Assembly (NCBI RefSeq): GCF_000276805.1
Contig: NZ_AKXQ01000015.1
Location: 50,920-114,919 of the forward strand
Length of the DNA stretch: 64,000 bases
Origin: Moritella dasanensis ArB 0140
GTDB lineage: Bacteria; Pseudomonadota; Gammaproteobacteria; Enterobacterales; Moritellaceae
Direction of reading: 5' to 3'
The notes under the pieces were generated by a model. The model saw only the letters and a program-made list of their open reading frames with translations. It was not told the DNA's origin and searched no databases. Shown piece by piece: positions 28,112 through 40,400 of the stretch (position 1 is the first letter of the stretch; every line of letters begins with the position of its first letter). The position numbers and the translations under genes were made by a program.

Positions 28112-28648
28112 TTACAGATTTTCATCTTCAGCATCTTGATTAGTATTATTTAAAAATACTAACCAAAAACCTGCGGAGGTAAAAATAGCATGCTTCCACC
28201 AAGACAAGGTCGCTGCATTTAAATGTGATAATTGCGACGCAATGCCCCACAGTAAAGCAGCACGAAACCGCCCACTGGTATAGTGATTGACTAATATCGC
28301 TGAAATTAGAATTAACGCGCGTCGTAACTGCGGGCTGGTTACTTTGACGCCGCATACTTCATGGACAAAATGCTCACAGTTATTTTTCAACAAGTGATAA
28401 CGTTTTTTGTCTGCGACGAGTTGCGCTGCATTTTCGATGATATCCTCGGCAGGTAAACTACCGGGTAAAAAACCATGGTCAATAATGTCTTTGTCATCAG
28501 AGAAATCTTGTAAACTCACTAAACCACGACCAGCACGGGCTCTCGAGTTCTCAAAAACATGGCCACACCCATCCGAGATACCAACATGATGGTAAAGTGG
28601 AAATTGTACACTGAGTAAATGTCCTTTGGGATATTGTGTTGCCATCAT
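28112..28648 (-). CDS. LRAT-type (NlpC/P60 circularly permuted) acyltransferase/hydrolase-like protein
   Basis: The 178-residue protein has the lecithin:retinol acyltransferase-type catalytic set: PLYHHVGISDG with the His near residue 21, and NNCEHFVHEV with the nucleophile Cys at residue 91. The LRAT fold transfers or removes acyl groups on phospholipids in animals; bacterial members are little studied. A hydrophobic C-terminal half (LRRALILISAILVNH; IFTSAGFWLVFL) may anchor it in the membrane. It lies upstream of the PHA-type and WS/DGAT genes on the same strand, so a lipid-modifying role is plausible. An ATG at 28645 is an equal start option. Confidence 0.8.
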   Translation of the reverse strand: MMATQYPKGHLLSVQFPLYHHVGISDGCGHVFENSRARAGRGLVSLQDFSDDKDIIDHGFLPGSLPAEDIIENAAQLVADKKRYHLLKNNCEHFVHEVCGVKVTSPQLRRALILISAILVNHYTSGRFRAALLWGIASQLSHLNAATLSWWKHAIFTSAGFWLVFLNNTNQDAEDENL

Positions 28649-28678
28649 AATTCTTACTCTCTATTCGCGTGCAAAGCG

Positions 28679-29233
28679 TTAGCTATCCATGCGCGTTACA
28701 AAATTTTCGGTGTCTAGCTGACGAATTTTCTTGCAAGATACATCCGGTGTACCTAAATATAAAAAGCCCACAATTTCATCTTTATCTTCAAGCTCAAGCT
28801 TTTGTTTTACATGATCATTGTAAGCAAACCAACCCGTTCGCCAAATACCATTAAATCCTTGAGCTTGTGCCGCCATTTGCATGGCCATGACCACACAACC
28901 CGCTGACATCAATTGTTCTGATTCAGGAATCTTCGGGTGCGCTTCTATTCTTGCAATAACAGTAATAATTTGTGGTGCTCGAAACGGGGCATTCGCCGCC
29001 TTTAATACATCTTTTTCTGCTTTGCCAAGGTTAAACGCAGCATCTTTGAAATAGCGCGATAAGGTATTTAAACCTTCACCTTCGGTAATAATAAAACGCC
29101 AAGGGGTTAAGCCGCCGTGATCAGGTGCACGTAATCCAGCATGAATAATATTATCCAATGCCACACCACTCGGGGCTGGGGCTGAAAGCTGATTACAAGA
29201 ATGGCGATTTATTAATAGGTCAATTGCGTTCAT
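28679..29233 (-). CDS. Nitroreductase family protein (YdjA-like)
   Basis: This 184-residue flavoprotein resembles E. coli YdjA, an FMN-dependent NAD(P)H nitroreductase of minimal size. Marks are LLINRHSCNQL at the N terminus (the family usually has RRS), the GLRAPDHGGLTPWRFI substrate/FMN segment and the late GFLYLGTP. Physiological substrates of YdjA-type enzymes are uncertain. It lies between fadH and the LRAT-type gene on the same strand; a terminator after fadH separates it from fadH transcription. Confidence 0.92.
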   Translation of the reverse strand: MNAIDLLINRHSCNQLSAPAPSGVALDNIIHAGLRAPDHGGLTPWRFIITEGEGLNTLSRYFKDAAFNLGKAEKDVLKAANAPFRAPQIITVIARIEAHPKIPESEQLMSAGCVVMAMQMAAQAQGFNGIWRTGWFAYNDHVKQKLELEDKDEIVGFLYLGTPDVSCKKIRQLDTENFVTRMDS

Positions 29234-29315
29234 TACTTACTACTTTGAACAATGAGTGATAGCTAAAGTATTAAATGTAGCCCATAAAATATCAAGTGAT
29301 AAATTTATTAAGATC

Positions 29316-29341
29316 AAAAAAGCCCATACATAATATGGGCT
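29316..29341 (-). terminator. Rho-independent terminator of fadH
   Basis: On the minus strand AGCCCATA pairs with TATGGGCT (29321-29341) around a 5-nt loop and ends in a T-run (29316-29320). It lies about 115 nt past the fadH stop. A second 8-bp inverted repeat, GCAATAAC / GTTATTGC (29422-29444), lies just after the stop and has no T-run. Confidence 0.8.
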
Positions 29342-29456
29342 ATCTATTACAATTGTTTATAGTAACAAGTGCACGTAATCATCAATCAATGCCAGCCACG
29401 ACAAGAATAGTCGACACTGTAGCAATAACGCGCAATGTTATTGCATTAGATTAGTA

Positions 29457-31839
<2,383 letters not shown>

Positions 31840-33702
31840 ATGAGAAAATTATTCTCAATACTCGGATTCATCCTTTCAAAAATAGGCAGTTCAATTACGT
31901 TCACTCGTAATTTAATCTTGAACCTGTTTTTTATTGCTTTTATAGCAATCATTATTATTGCATTGCAACAAACAAAAGAAGTACCTGTCGCCTTCGCTGA
32001 TAACGCCGCGTTAGTACTTAACTTAAACGGTATCTTGGTTGATCAACCAAAATTAGTTGATCCCTTCGATCAAGTTATTGGTGAGTTTGTTGACTCTTCA
32101 AATATCGTTAATGAAATAGCCATTTCAGATGTTGTTACCGTCATTAAGAATGCTAAAACTGACAATACAATTAACGCGCTGATATTAGATCTCGCCCTGC
32201 TGAGACCAGCAAGTTTAACTAAGCTCACGGATATTTCTGATGCACTGGTTGAATTTAAAAAGAGTAATAAGCCAGTTTATGCTTATGGTGATTACTTTAG
32301 CCAAGAGCAATACTTCCTTGCATCATTCGCTGATGAGATCTTACTTAACCCCGCTGGCGGCGTATTATTACAAGGTTATGGCAGCTATAGTCTGTATTTC
32401 AAAGATGCCATCGACAAGTTAAACCTGTCATCACATGTGTTTCGTGTTGGTACTTATAAGTCATTTGTTGAACCCTTTACCCGCAGCGATATGTCGGCAG
32501 CGAGCAAAGAAGCCAAGTTAAACTGGTTAAATCAACTTTGGAATACCTATACCGGCATTGTAGCCACTAACCGTGCAATTATTGCGGAAGATGTCGCCCC
32601 TAAAGCTGATGTATTTATTGCTCGCCTGCAATCGGTCAATGGCAATATCGCCGAATATGCTTTACAGCAAAAGCTAGTGGACCAATTATTAACACGTGAA
32701 GAAATGTCGCGTTATCTGGCTAAAAAGCTTAACAGCGAGTCAGAAGAATATGACCACGTTGAATTCTTAGATTACCTTGCCCAGCAACCAACGCAGTTTC
32801 AACAACAAGGTTTTGCTAACAAACCCGGTGTCGGTATCATTTTCGCAAGCGGCCAAATCTTAGATGGTAATCAGCCTGCTGGTGCAATTGGTGGTAAATC
32901 GCTAAGCAAGCTGCTACTAGAAGCGAAAGATGATGAACAGATTAAAGCATTAGTACTGCGTATAGACAGCCCTGGTGGCAGCGCATTTGCTTCTGAACAG
33001 ATCCGCACGGCGTTATTAGAAGTTAAACAGGCTGGTAAACCGGTTGTTGTTTCTATGGGTAGCGTCGCTGCATCGGGTGGTTATTGGATAGCCTCTGCCG
33101 CTGATGAAATTTGGGCAAAACCGACCACAATTACCGGTTCAATTGGTATTTTTGGTATGTTTGCAACGACGGAAAAGTTACTGGCTAAACTCGGTATATA
33201 CAGTGATGGTGTGGGCACAACTGATTACACCGGCCTTTCTGTCAATCGAAAATTACCAGAGCATATGGCTCAAATCATTCAGATGACCGTTGAAAATGGC
33301 TACAGTAACTTCTTAGCTGTGGTTGCTGAAGGACGAGATATGACCACTGAACAAGTTAATGAGATTGCCCAAGGCCGAGTTTGGACTGGCAGTGATGCAT
33401 TGCGTTTAGGCTTAGTTGATAACCTAGGTAGTCTTGACGATGCCATTGCTGCCGCGGCCAAAAAAGCCGATGTAGCAAGTGACTCATTAATCTTAATACA
33501 AACACCGCGCAGTGAACGCGAACGCTTACTGTCAATGTTTACGCAATCACTCGTAACTGAGGTGTTAACACAACTGAACATCAGCGCCGATGGACACGTG
33601 GCAACCTGGCTAGCAACGATCAGCCAACAAGCAGCCCAGCTTAACAACTATTCGGACCCACAAGGTCTGTATGTGCAATGTTTAGTGTGCGACATTAAAT
33701 AG
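31840..33702 (+). CDS. sppA: Signal peptide peptidase SppA (67K type, protease IV)
   Basis: SppA degrades cleaved signal peptides in the inner membrane. The start is the ATG at 31840 with AGGA seven bases upstream; the frame extends to a TTG at 31819 that lacks such support. The 620-residue protein has one N-terminal membrane helix and two tandem SppA/ClpP-like domains. The catalytic dyad is split, as in E. coli: the Lys is in GTYKSFVEPFTRSDMS (N domain) and the Ser in GSVAASGGYWIAS (C domain). Its stop codon lies inside a perfect hairpin. Confidence 0.95.
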   Translation: MRKLFSILGFILSKIGSSITFTRNLILNLFFIAFIAIIIIALQQTKEVPVAFADNAALVLNLNGILVDQPKLVDPFDQVIGEFVDSSNIVNEIAISDVVTVIKNAKTDNTINALILDLALLRPASLTKLTDISDALVEFKKSNKPVYAYGDYFSQEQYFLASFADEILLNPAGGVLLQGYGSYSLYFKDAIDKLNLSSHVFRVGTYKSFVEPFTRSDMSAASKEAKLNWLNQLWNTYTGIVATNRAIIAEDVAPKADVFIARLQSVNGNIAEYALQQKLVDQLLTREEMSRYLAKKLNSESEEYDHVEFLDYLAQQPTQFQQQGFANKPGVGIIFASGQILDGNQPAGAIGGKSLSKLLLEAKDDEQIKALVLRIDSPGGSAFASEQIRTALLEVKQAGKPVVVSMGSVAASGGYWIASAADEIWAKPTTITGSIGIFGMFATTEKLLAKLGIYSDGVGTTDYTGLSVNRKLPEHMAQIIQMTVENGYSNFLAVVAEGRDMTTEQVNEIAQGRVWTGSDALRLGLVDNLGSLDDAIAAAAKKADVASDSLILIQTPRSERERLLSMFTQSLVTEVLTQLNISADGHVATWLATISQQAAQLNNYSDPQGLYVQCLVCDIK

Positions 33703-33733
33703 TTAATCACTATTAATAAGTGATTAACTATTT
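33697..33733. repeat. Perfect hairpin over the sppA stop codon
   Basis: AAATAGTTAATCACT (33697-33711) pairs perfectly with AGTGATTAACTATTT (33719-33733) around a 7-nt loop. The sppA TAG is at 33700-33702. No long T-run follows, so it may protect the mRNA end or terminate weakly. Confidence 0.7.
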
Positions 33734-33760
33734 ATATAGTGATAACTATGTAGTACTAAC

Positions 33761-33788
33761 GTGCGGTAAATTTGCCGATTTACCGCAC
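33761..33788. repeat. Perfect GC-richer hairpin between sppA and ansA
   Basis: GTGCGGTAAAT (33761-33771) pairs with ATTTACCGCAC (33778-33788) around TTGCCG. It follows the sppA-end hairpin by 27 nt and has no T-run. It could be an operator or a processing structure. Confidence 0.65.
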
Positions 33789-33913
33789 AATTCCAGCCCC
33801 ACCCTTAATTACCCTATTTAATTGCAGTTTTATTCAGTAATTTAGCAGCAAGCTATTCCATTAATTGATTTCAGCACTATAATCCCCTTTAAAAACGCAC
33901 AGGGAATTTATTA

Positions 33914-34924
33914 ATGGCTAAGAAATCAATCTACATTGCATATACTGGTGGCACGATCGGTATGCAACATTCAGAGCACGGTTATGTACCGATGGAAGGA
34001 TTCATGACAGATTGCTTAGCGCGTCTACCTGAATTCCACCGCGAAGAAATGCCTGATTTCACACTTCATGAGTATTCGCCGTTAATCGACTCTTCTAATA
34101 TGGCACCGTCTGATTGGCAAAAAATTGCTGAAGATATCCAAACCAACTATGATAAATACGATGGTTTTGTGATTTTACATGGTACAGATACCATGGCGTA
34201 TACAGCATCAGCATTAGCATTCATGTTAGAAGACCTTGGCAAACCGGTTATCGTGACAGGTTCACAAATTCCACTGGCCGAAATTCGTTCTGACGGACAA
34301 AGTAACTTGCTTAACTCACTTTACCTTGCCGCAAACTACCCCGTTCACGAAGTATGCTTATTCTTTAATAATCAGTTATTACGTGGTAACAGAACCACTA
34401 AAGTACATGCCGATGGTTTCAGCGCTTTTGCAACGCCAAACTGCGAAACCCTGTTAAAAGTCGGTATTAATATCGAAGTGCTGCTAGGTGACGTAAAACC
34501 TATCGTAGAAAAAACCCTGACAGTGAGCAACATTACCCCGCAACCAATTGCGATCGTCACGCTTTACCCTGGTATCTCCACGGAAGTCATTAGTAACATT
34601 CTATTACAACCAGTGAAAGCTCTAATCTTACTTAGCTATGGTGTCGGTAATGCACCACAAAGCGAAGATATCTTAAATGCACTGGAAGCAGCGAACCAAC
34701 GCGGTATCGTTGTTGTGAACCTCACTCAGTGTATTAAAGGCAAAGTAAACATGGGTGGTTATGCGACAGGCGATGCGTTGGCACAAGTAGGCGTTATCTC
34801 AGGCTTTGATATGACCACTGAAGCGGCATTAACCAAACTACATTATCTAATCAGCAAGAATCTACCAAGCGAAGAAATCAAAGTACTGATGCAGCAAAAT
34901 GTACGCGGTGAATTGACTCACTAA
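33914..34924 (+). CDS. ansA: L-asparaginase I (cytoplasmic type)
   Basis: AnsA hydrolyses asparagine to aspartate and ammonia in the cytoplasm. The 336-residue protein has the type I asparaginase N terminus IYIAYTGGTIGM with the catalytic Thr, then FVILHGTDTMAYTAS with the second Thr-Asp pair, and VTGSQIPLAEIRSDGQ, all conserved. There is no signal peptide, unlike type II AnsB, which fits AnsA. It is a single gene with a strong terminator shared with punC. Confidence 0.95.
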   Translation: MAKKSIYIAYTGGTIGMQHSEHGYVPMEGFMTDCLARLPEFHREEMPDFTLHEYSPLIDSSNMAPSDWQKIAEDIQTNYDKYDGFVILHGTDTMAYTASALAFMLEDLGKPVIVTGSQIPLAEIRSDGQSNLLNSLYLAANYPVHEVCLFFNNQLLRGNRTTKVHADGFSAFATPNCETLLKVGINIEVLLGDVKPIVEKTLTVSNITPQPIAIVTLYPGISTEVISNILLQPVKALILLSYGVGNAPQSEDILNALEAANQRGIVVVNLTQCIKGKVNMGGYATGDALAQVGVISGFDMTTEAALTKLHYLISKNLPSEEIKVLMQQNVRGELTH

Positions 34925-34970
34925 TTTAGAGTAGACTTTGGTTAGAGTTAGATTAGGCCTAGTTAGACTA

Positions 34971-34988
34971 ATTTAGATTTAGATTTAG
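34971..34988. repeat. Short tandem repeat (ATTTAG)x3
   Basis: Three perfect ATTTAG units follow ansA. The wider 34925-34995 stretch is rich in related TTAGA words. No function is proposed. Confidence 0.6.
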
Positions 34989-35033
34989 ATTAGCTGCGTG
35001 TTGCGTTAAACATTATTGTTAAAACCAACAAAC

Positions 35034-35070
35034 AAAAAAGGGAAAGACAATCACTGTCTTTCCCTTTTTT
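35034..35070. terminator. Bidirectional terminator between ansA and punC
   Basis: AAAAAAGGGAAAGACA pairs with TGTCTTTCCCTTTTTT around ATCAC, with T-runs on both strands. It separates two convergent genes. Confidence 0.93.
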
Positions 35071-35098
35071 TATCTGCAATTATTATGCTTTAATTAAC

Positions 35099-36367
35099 TT
35101 AAGCCACTACCGCATCAGTTGCAGTCTCTTCAACGTGTTTATGCTTCGCTAACGTATAACCAACGACAATCAACAAGCCTTGGAACAACATCACCGCAGT
35201 TACCGCGTAAAGACCTTGGTCTGAAAACGTAGAAACGACACTACTTGCTAAGAAACAAAACATCGTTTGTAAAAAGTTAAGTAAGCCTGCCGCTGTTGCA
35301 CTGCAATTTTTAAAATCAGCCAATGCAGCATTAATCACTAATGGATAAATCGCGCCGTTAGCTACAGCTAAGAAGCAGAATGGGATTAATATAGGCCAAA
35401 TAGTCGTTGGTGCCGTTACAAATGTAATCACAAACATAGTCACGACCGTCGCGATAAATAAGGTGATTAACCAAGGTAATAATTGTTTTGCGCTAAAGCG
35501 AGTTAACAAGCTACGACAACCATAACCACCAACAAGAAAAGCCACTGTCTGTGGTAAGTAACTCAGACCAATGTCAGCGCCTGAATATCCCATAGCAGTC
35601 ATAATGAAGGGTGAACCGGTTAAATAGGCGAAGAAAGCAGCGGAGCATGCCGCAAATATCAACATGTTACCCATGAATATTTTTGATTTTAAAATCTGCT
35701 TATAATCACGCGCCAGTTGCGTGGTGATTTTTTCTTGTTTTTTATCCAGAGGTGCACTTTCTTCTTGGCCTGTTGTCGCGAACATTAGCCCAAGACCAAT
35801 CACCACTAGGACGATAAAAATACTGCGCCAGCCAAAATATGCTTCAAGTCCTGCACCCAACAAGGGTGCTAATGCCGGAGACAATGCAACAAGTGGCATG
35901 ATAGTCGCAAAAATACGTTCCGACGCTTTACCTTGATAACGGTCAATCACAACCGCCTGCCAAATAACAGTACCACAACACGCACCTAACGCTTGGCCAA
36001 ATCGAGCGAGTAGAAACAGCTCTATACTGCTAGACACAGAGATCACAGCTGTCGATATAACAAAAATAGTCATACCCACAAACAACATTTTCTTGCGGCC
36101 GATACGGTCTGATAAAGGACCATAGACTAATTGACCGAGTGCCATCCCTAATAAGAATATACTCAGTGACAAGCTAATTAATGTTTGCGTGGTACCAAAT
36201 TCAGAACGAATGGTTTCGAATGCAGGTAAATACATATCGGTAGCGAGAAAACCCAACATACTTAATCCAGAAAACCAGATCATAGTGCTCATTGAAGCGT
36301 TCTTTTTAGGGTTGATTGTACTGTTACTTTTAGGATTGAGTGTGCTGTTGCTTTTAATATTGTTCAT
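35099..36367 (-). CDS. punC: Purine nucleoside efflux MFS transporter PunC (Bcr/CflA family)
   Basis: This 422-residue, 12-helix inner-membrane transporter closely follows E. coli PunC (YdhC): GLSMLGFLATDMYLPAF at helix 1, LVYGPLSDRIGRKKML, then GMLIFAACSAAFFAYLTGSPF (first residue approximate) and SYLPQTVAFLVGGYGC are all shared landmarks. PunC exports or handles purine nucleosides. The gene is divergent from a LysR gene matching PunR, the same layout as in E. coli. The first 26 residues are polar and repeated (SNSTLNPK, SNSTINPK), an extension not seen in E. coli; a later start at Met26 or Met29 is possible. Confidence 0.88.
   Translation of the reverse strand: MNNIKSNSTLNPKSNSTINPKKNASMSTMIWFSGLSMLGFLATDMYLPAFETIRSEFGTTQTLISLSLSIFLLGMALGQLVYGPLSDRIGRKKMLFVGMTIFVISTAVISVSSSIELFLLARFGQALGACCGTVIWQAVVIDRYQGKASERIFATIMPLVALSPALAPLLGAGLEAYFGWRSIFIVLVVIGLGLMFATTGQEESAPLDKKQEKITTQLARDYKQILKSKIFMGNMLIFAACSAAFFAYLTGSPFIMTAMGYSGADIGLSYLPQTVAFLVGGYGCRSLLTRFSAKQLLPWLITLFIATVVTMFVITFVTAPTTIWPILIPFCFLAVANGAIYPLVINAALADFKNCSATAAGLLNFLQTMFCFLASSVVSTFSDQGLYAVTAVMLFQGLLIVVGYTLAKHKHVEETATDAVVA
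36306..36353. repeat. 24-nt tandem repeat at the punC 5' end
   Basis: Two 24-nt units (36306-36329 and 36330-36353) differ at four positions. They encode SNSTINPK and SNSTLNPK in the N-terminal extension of PunC. The repeat keeps the reading frame. Confidence 0.8.
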
Positions 36368-36470
36368 TGCATAACTACATAGACTAATGATGATATTGAT
36401 AGTTTAGTACTGGCGTTCCGGTTTGAGAAACGCTAATATTTCACTATTGCTTTCAAAAAATTTGATGTGA

Positions 36471-37373
36471 ATGTTTTCTCAACAAGATCTGCAGGTTATC
36501 GACGCTGTTGCCCGACGTGGAAGTTTCACCGCGGCAGCAGATGAGTTATGTAAAGTACCCAGTGCCATTAGCTACACTGTACGTAATATTGAAGAGCGGT
36601 TAGCCGTGGCTTTATTCATTCGTTTGCACCGTAAAGTCGAGCTAACGCCTGCGGGCGAATACTTTGTCGTTGAATCGCGTAAATTGCTCAAGCAAATGGC
36701 GCACATGAAATTTCAAACACAACGAGTGGCACATGGTTGGAACGAAAGCGTGTCCCTCGCATTAGATAACGTCGTACATGAAGGCCGTATCAATACCATG
36801 GTGGGTGACTTTTACACTGCGTTTCCAGATGTGGAACTGTTATTAACCATGGAAGTATATAACGGTGTTTGGGATGCACTGGTTGATTCGCGTGCAGACA
36901 TCGCAATTGGTGCGACAGCAACGATTCCCGTTAGTGGCGGCTTTGATTACCGCGGAATGGGGGAATTAAAGTGGACGTTCGTGATCAGTCCTAATCACCC
37001 GCTCGCACAGGTACCACAACCGATCAGTAACGAAGCGCTCGCGCAATACCCGGTAATTTGTTTAGAAGACACCGCCCGCAAGCTTCCCAAACGCACAACA
37101 TGGTTACTTGATAATCAACGCCGTCTTGTCGTCCCGAACTGGCACAGTGCAACACAGCTACTCAAGGGCGGTTTAGGCATTGCTATTATGCCAGCACATA
37201 TGGCCAAAAAATTAATCCTAACAGGTGAACTAATAGAGAAAGAAGTCATTACAGCCCTACCCGTTAGCGATTGTTGCTTAGCCTGGAATACCAAACGCAT
37301 GAGCCCAGCCGTTACATGGTTATTAGATTATTTAGGTGATAGTGACCAATTACATCAACAATGGTTGGAATAA
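36471..37373 (+). CDS. punR: LysR-family regulator PunR
   Basis: The 300-residue protein has the LysR N-terminal helix-turn-helix (DAVARRGSFTAAADELCKVP) with VPSAISYTVRNIEERL and the effector-binding domain. It matches E. coli PunR (YdhB) along its length, including EVYNGVWDALVDSRADIAIG, RTTWLLDNQRRLVVPNW and MSPAVTWLLDYLGDS. E. coli PunR activates punC in response to purine nucleosides. Here it is also divergent from punC, across a 103-nt gap that must hold the operator. Confidence 0.9.
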   Translation: MFSQQDLQVIDAVARRGSFTAAADELCKVPSAISYTVRNIEERLAVALFIRLHRKVELTPAGEYFVVESRKLLKQMAHMKFQTQRVAHGWNESVSLALDNVVHEGRINTMVGDFYTAFPDVELLLTMEVYNGVWDALVDSRADIAIGATATIPVSGGFDYRGMGELKWTFVISPNHPLAQVPQPISNEALAQYPVICLEDTARKLPKRTTWLLDNQRRLVVPNWHSATQLLKGGLGIAIMPAHMAKKLILTGELIEKEVITALPVSDCCLAWNTKRMSPAVTWLLDYLGDSDQLHQQWLE

Positions 37374-37445
37374 TAACTGTTATGCTTGCCATTGATATTC
37401 TATAATTAAGACTATTGATTGTATTTAAAAGGATTTACATTTCCA

Positions 37446-40400
37446 ATGGCAACTTCCACTCCCAACTTTCGTCAACGCTTCTCAAGTGTACCGCGCTATC
37501 AACGCCTGCTCACTTATACGCTCGTTGCCTATTTAGTCTATGCCATGTTATTAGGCTTACTTGTGCCTTATATGGTAAAAAGCATCGCGCCTGACAAAGC
37601 CAGCGCCTTAGTTAACCGCCCCGTGTTGCTAGAAGATGTATCCATTAATCCTTTTACACTCAAATTTGAAATTACCGGTTTTGAGATCCAAACGCCGGAC
37701 CAACAAGAATTCATCAATCTTGGTCGTATCACATTACAAGCTAACCTTTGGAAGAGTTTGTTCAATGGCAGCATTAACCTTGAAACAGTCGAAATCGATC
37801 AAGCAGCTGTCAATATAGAAAGACTAGATGAAACCAGATTCAGTTTCTCCGATATCCCAGAATACATGGAAGAGCAGGCTAAGCGTTTTGTTACCGTAGA
37901 CGCAATCGTAGAAGAAACGGATCAAGGCACTGACTTACCGCATATGCAAATTGCGAATATCAGTATCACTAATACCGCATTTAATTTTAAAGACCGTCCA
38001 ACAGGCGCTGAACTCGATTACCCTGCAATCAATGTTTCACTGACTCAGTTCAATAGTATTGCCATGTTAGAAAATAAACAGCAGAGCAAAGCCCCGGCAC
38101 CCACTTACAACAGTTTCGCTCTGAGTATTGAAGGTAGCGATGAAAGTGCGGTCACAACGGCAGGTCGATTCCAGTTAACACCGTTGGAAGCGCAAGGTGA
38201 ACTCGCACTTAAGCACATTAAACTCACCACATTCTGGCCATTTATTGCCAAACAAATTCGTGCAGAGTTAAAATCTGGTACCATTGATTTAGCCACCAAC
38301 TTCCGCTTTATCAGCGATACCACTGTAGCAACAGATACGCCAACAGCTGATTCTGGTACTGATAGCCCTGAAACTGATAGCCCTGAAACAAATAGTTCTG
38401 CGACAAATAGCCCGACAGCAGCTACGCCAACACCACAATTTATTATCGACACCGGCGAATTTGCATTACGTTCACTGATATTTACCTCTGCAGATCACGA
38501 ACTCATCAACCTGCCCTTATTTACGGCTGCTGGCATCGCGCTCGATTTACAAGAGCAACTAGTCGGCATCGATAATGTCAGCACTGATGGCTTGCAACTC
38601 CATGCTAGCCTTAACAAAGGTGAAGTTGATTTAGCCGCATTGTTAACGCCAACATCATTAACTGAAACAGCATCACCGCGTGTCGTTGTCACCGCGCCAC
38701 CGGTAACCGCTCCCCCAGTAACAGAAAACGCTAAGCCAGAAAATGACTCAGTAGTAGGTACAGTCGTTGATGTCATCGAGACCGTATCAGAAATAGAGGT
38801 CGAAACCGTCGTTGAACAAGTAGCAGCAATTGAAGCCAGATCCGACGCAAGGGTGTGGGTACTTAATATTGGAGAATTTAATTTAACCAATTATGATATT
38901 AACATCGTTGACTCATGGATCACGAAAGCCACAAAATGGCGCATCGCACCACTGAACTTCAGCACCAAAGCAATATCGAGCAGCTATGATGCCCCTATCG
39001 ACTATGAACTAGCACTGAGTATTAATGATAACGGTAGTTTTGCTTCACAGGGTAGTATCGACATTAAACAACAATCACTTGATGCGCACATCAGTCTAGA
39101 ACAACTGAATCTAACTCAATTTCAGCCTTACATCACCCCTTACTTGAATATCAGCCTGAACAGTGGTTTCTTCACCACCAAAGGTGACATTTACGCCGAT
39201 AGCAAAGGTACAGCACGTTTCAACGGTGAAGTGCAAGTTGCAAAACTAGCGATTAATGACAAAAAACTCAATAAGCCGCTGCTTAAATGGCAAGATTTTA
39301 CCATTAACAGTATTGCCCTCGATCAACAGGCTAATAGCTTACTCATCGATCACATCAAATTAACCCAACCTTATGCACAAGTTATCGTGGCAGCAGATAA
39401 AAGCTCAAACCTATCTGACTTAGTAATAGGGCAGAAATCAGCAGATGAAACCTCTGAAGTAACACCTGCCACAGACAAGGAAAAAGCGAAACCAGCAACG
39501 GTAACAGCAACACCTGAAGATGCCATGCTGATTGAATTAAACAAGTTCACACTCGTCGCGGGTAAAGTTGACTACACCGATAATGTGCTTAAACCAAGTT
39601 TTGAAGCCGTCATCGAAAATATAGAAGGTCATGTTGGTAAACTATCATCGACAACGACCAAAAATGCAGAAATTGATATCAAGGCTATCGTCAATAAATA
39701 CGCGCCGATGACTTTAAAAGGGGTACTAAACCCATTAATTCCAGAACCTTTTGTTGATGTTGAGTTTGTGTTTAATAACTTTGAGTTACCCTCAATGACA
39801 CCCTACTCTGGTACCTATGCAGGTTTAGATATTGATGAAGGCCAGTTGTCTCTTGCGCTTAAATACAAATTAGAAAATAATCACTTAGAGGGTAGCAACC
39901 ATATTTTAATTGACCAATTAGATATGAATGATACCAAAGACAGTGACGCTGGTAGCATACTCCCTATCACCCTTGCTATTCCATTGCTCAAAGACAGCAG
40001 TGGTGCAATTGACTTGGGCGTTAACGTATCAGGTAATGTTGATGATCCAAGCTTTAATGTCGGTGAGATTGTACTGAAATCGCTCAGTAATATTATTCTT
40101 AAAGCAGTAACATCGCCATTTACATTATTAGCTAGCCTTGTTGATACCACTGATGATTTAGACAAGGTCAGTTTTGCCAATGGTTCGACAACGCTCGCGC
40201 TAACAGAGCAAGGTAAACTAGATACCTTAGCCAAAGCATTAGCACAACGCCCTGAAATAAAGCTAAATATCAAAGGCAGCTATGATGCTAACTTGGATAA
40301 ACAAGCACTACAGAATAACGCGTTAAATAATAAGCTGAGTCAATCAACTGGCACCGTTATTAAGCAAGGTAGCAACGTAGATGAGCTACCTGTGTCTGCC

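Noticed and set aside
29422..29444. Inverted repeat GCAATAAC/GTTATTGC after fadH as a terminator
   Set aside because: It has no T-run; the real terminator is the hairpin at 29316-29341.
38105..38890. Minus-strand ORFs across the DUF748 gene
   Set aside because: They lie opposite a well-supported gene, are low in complexity and have no ribosome site; they mirror the Thr/Ser-rich linkers.
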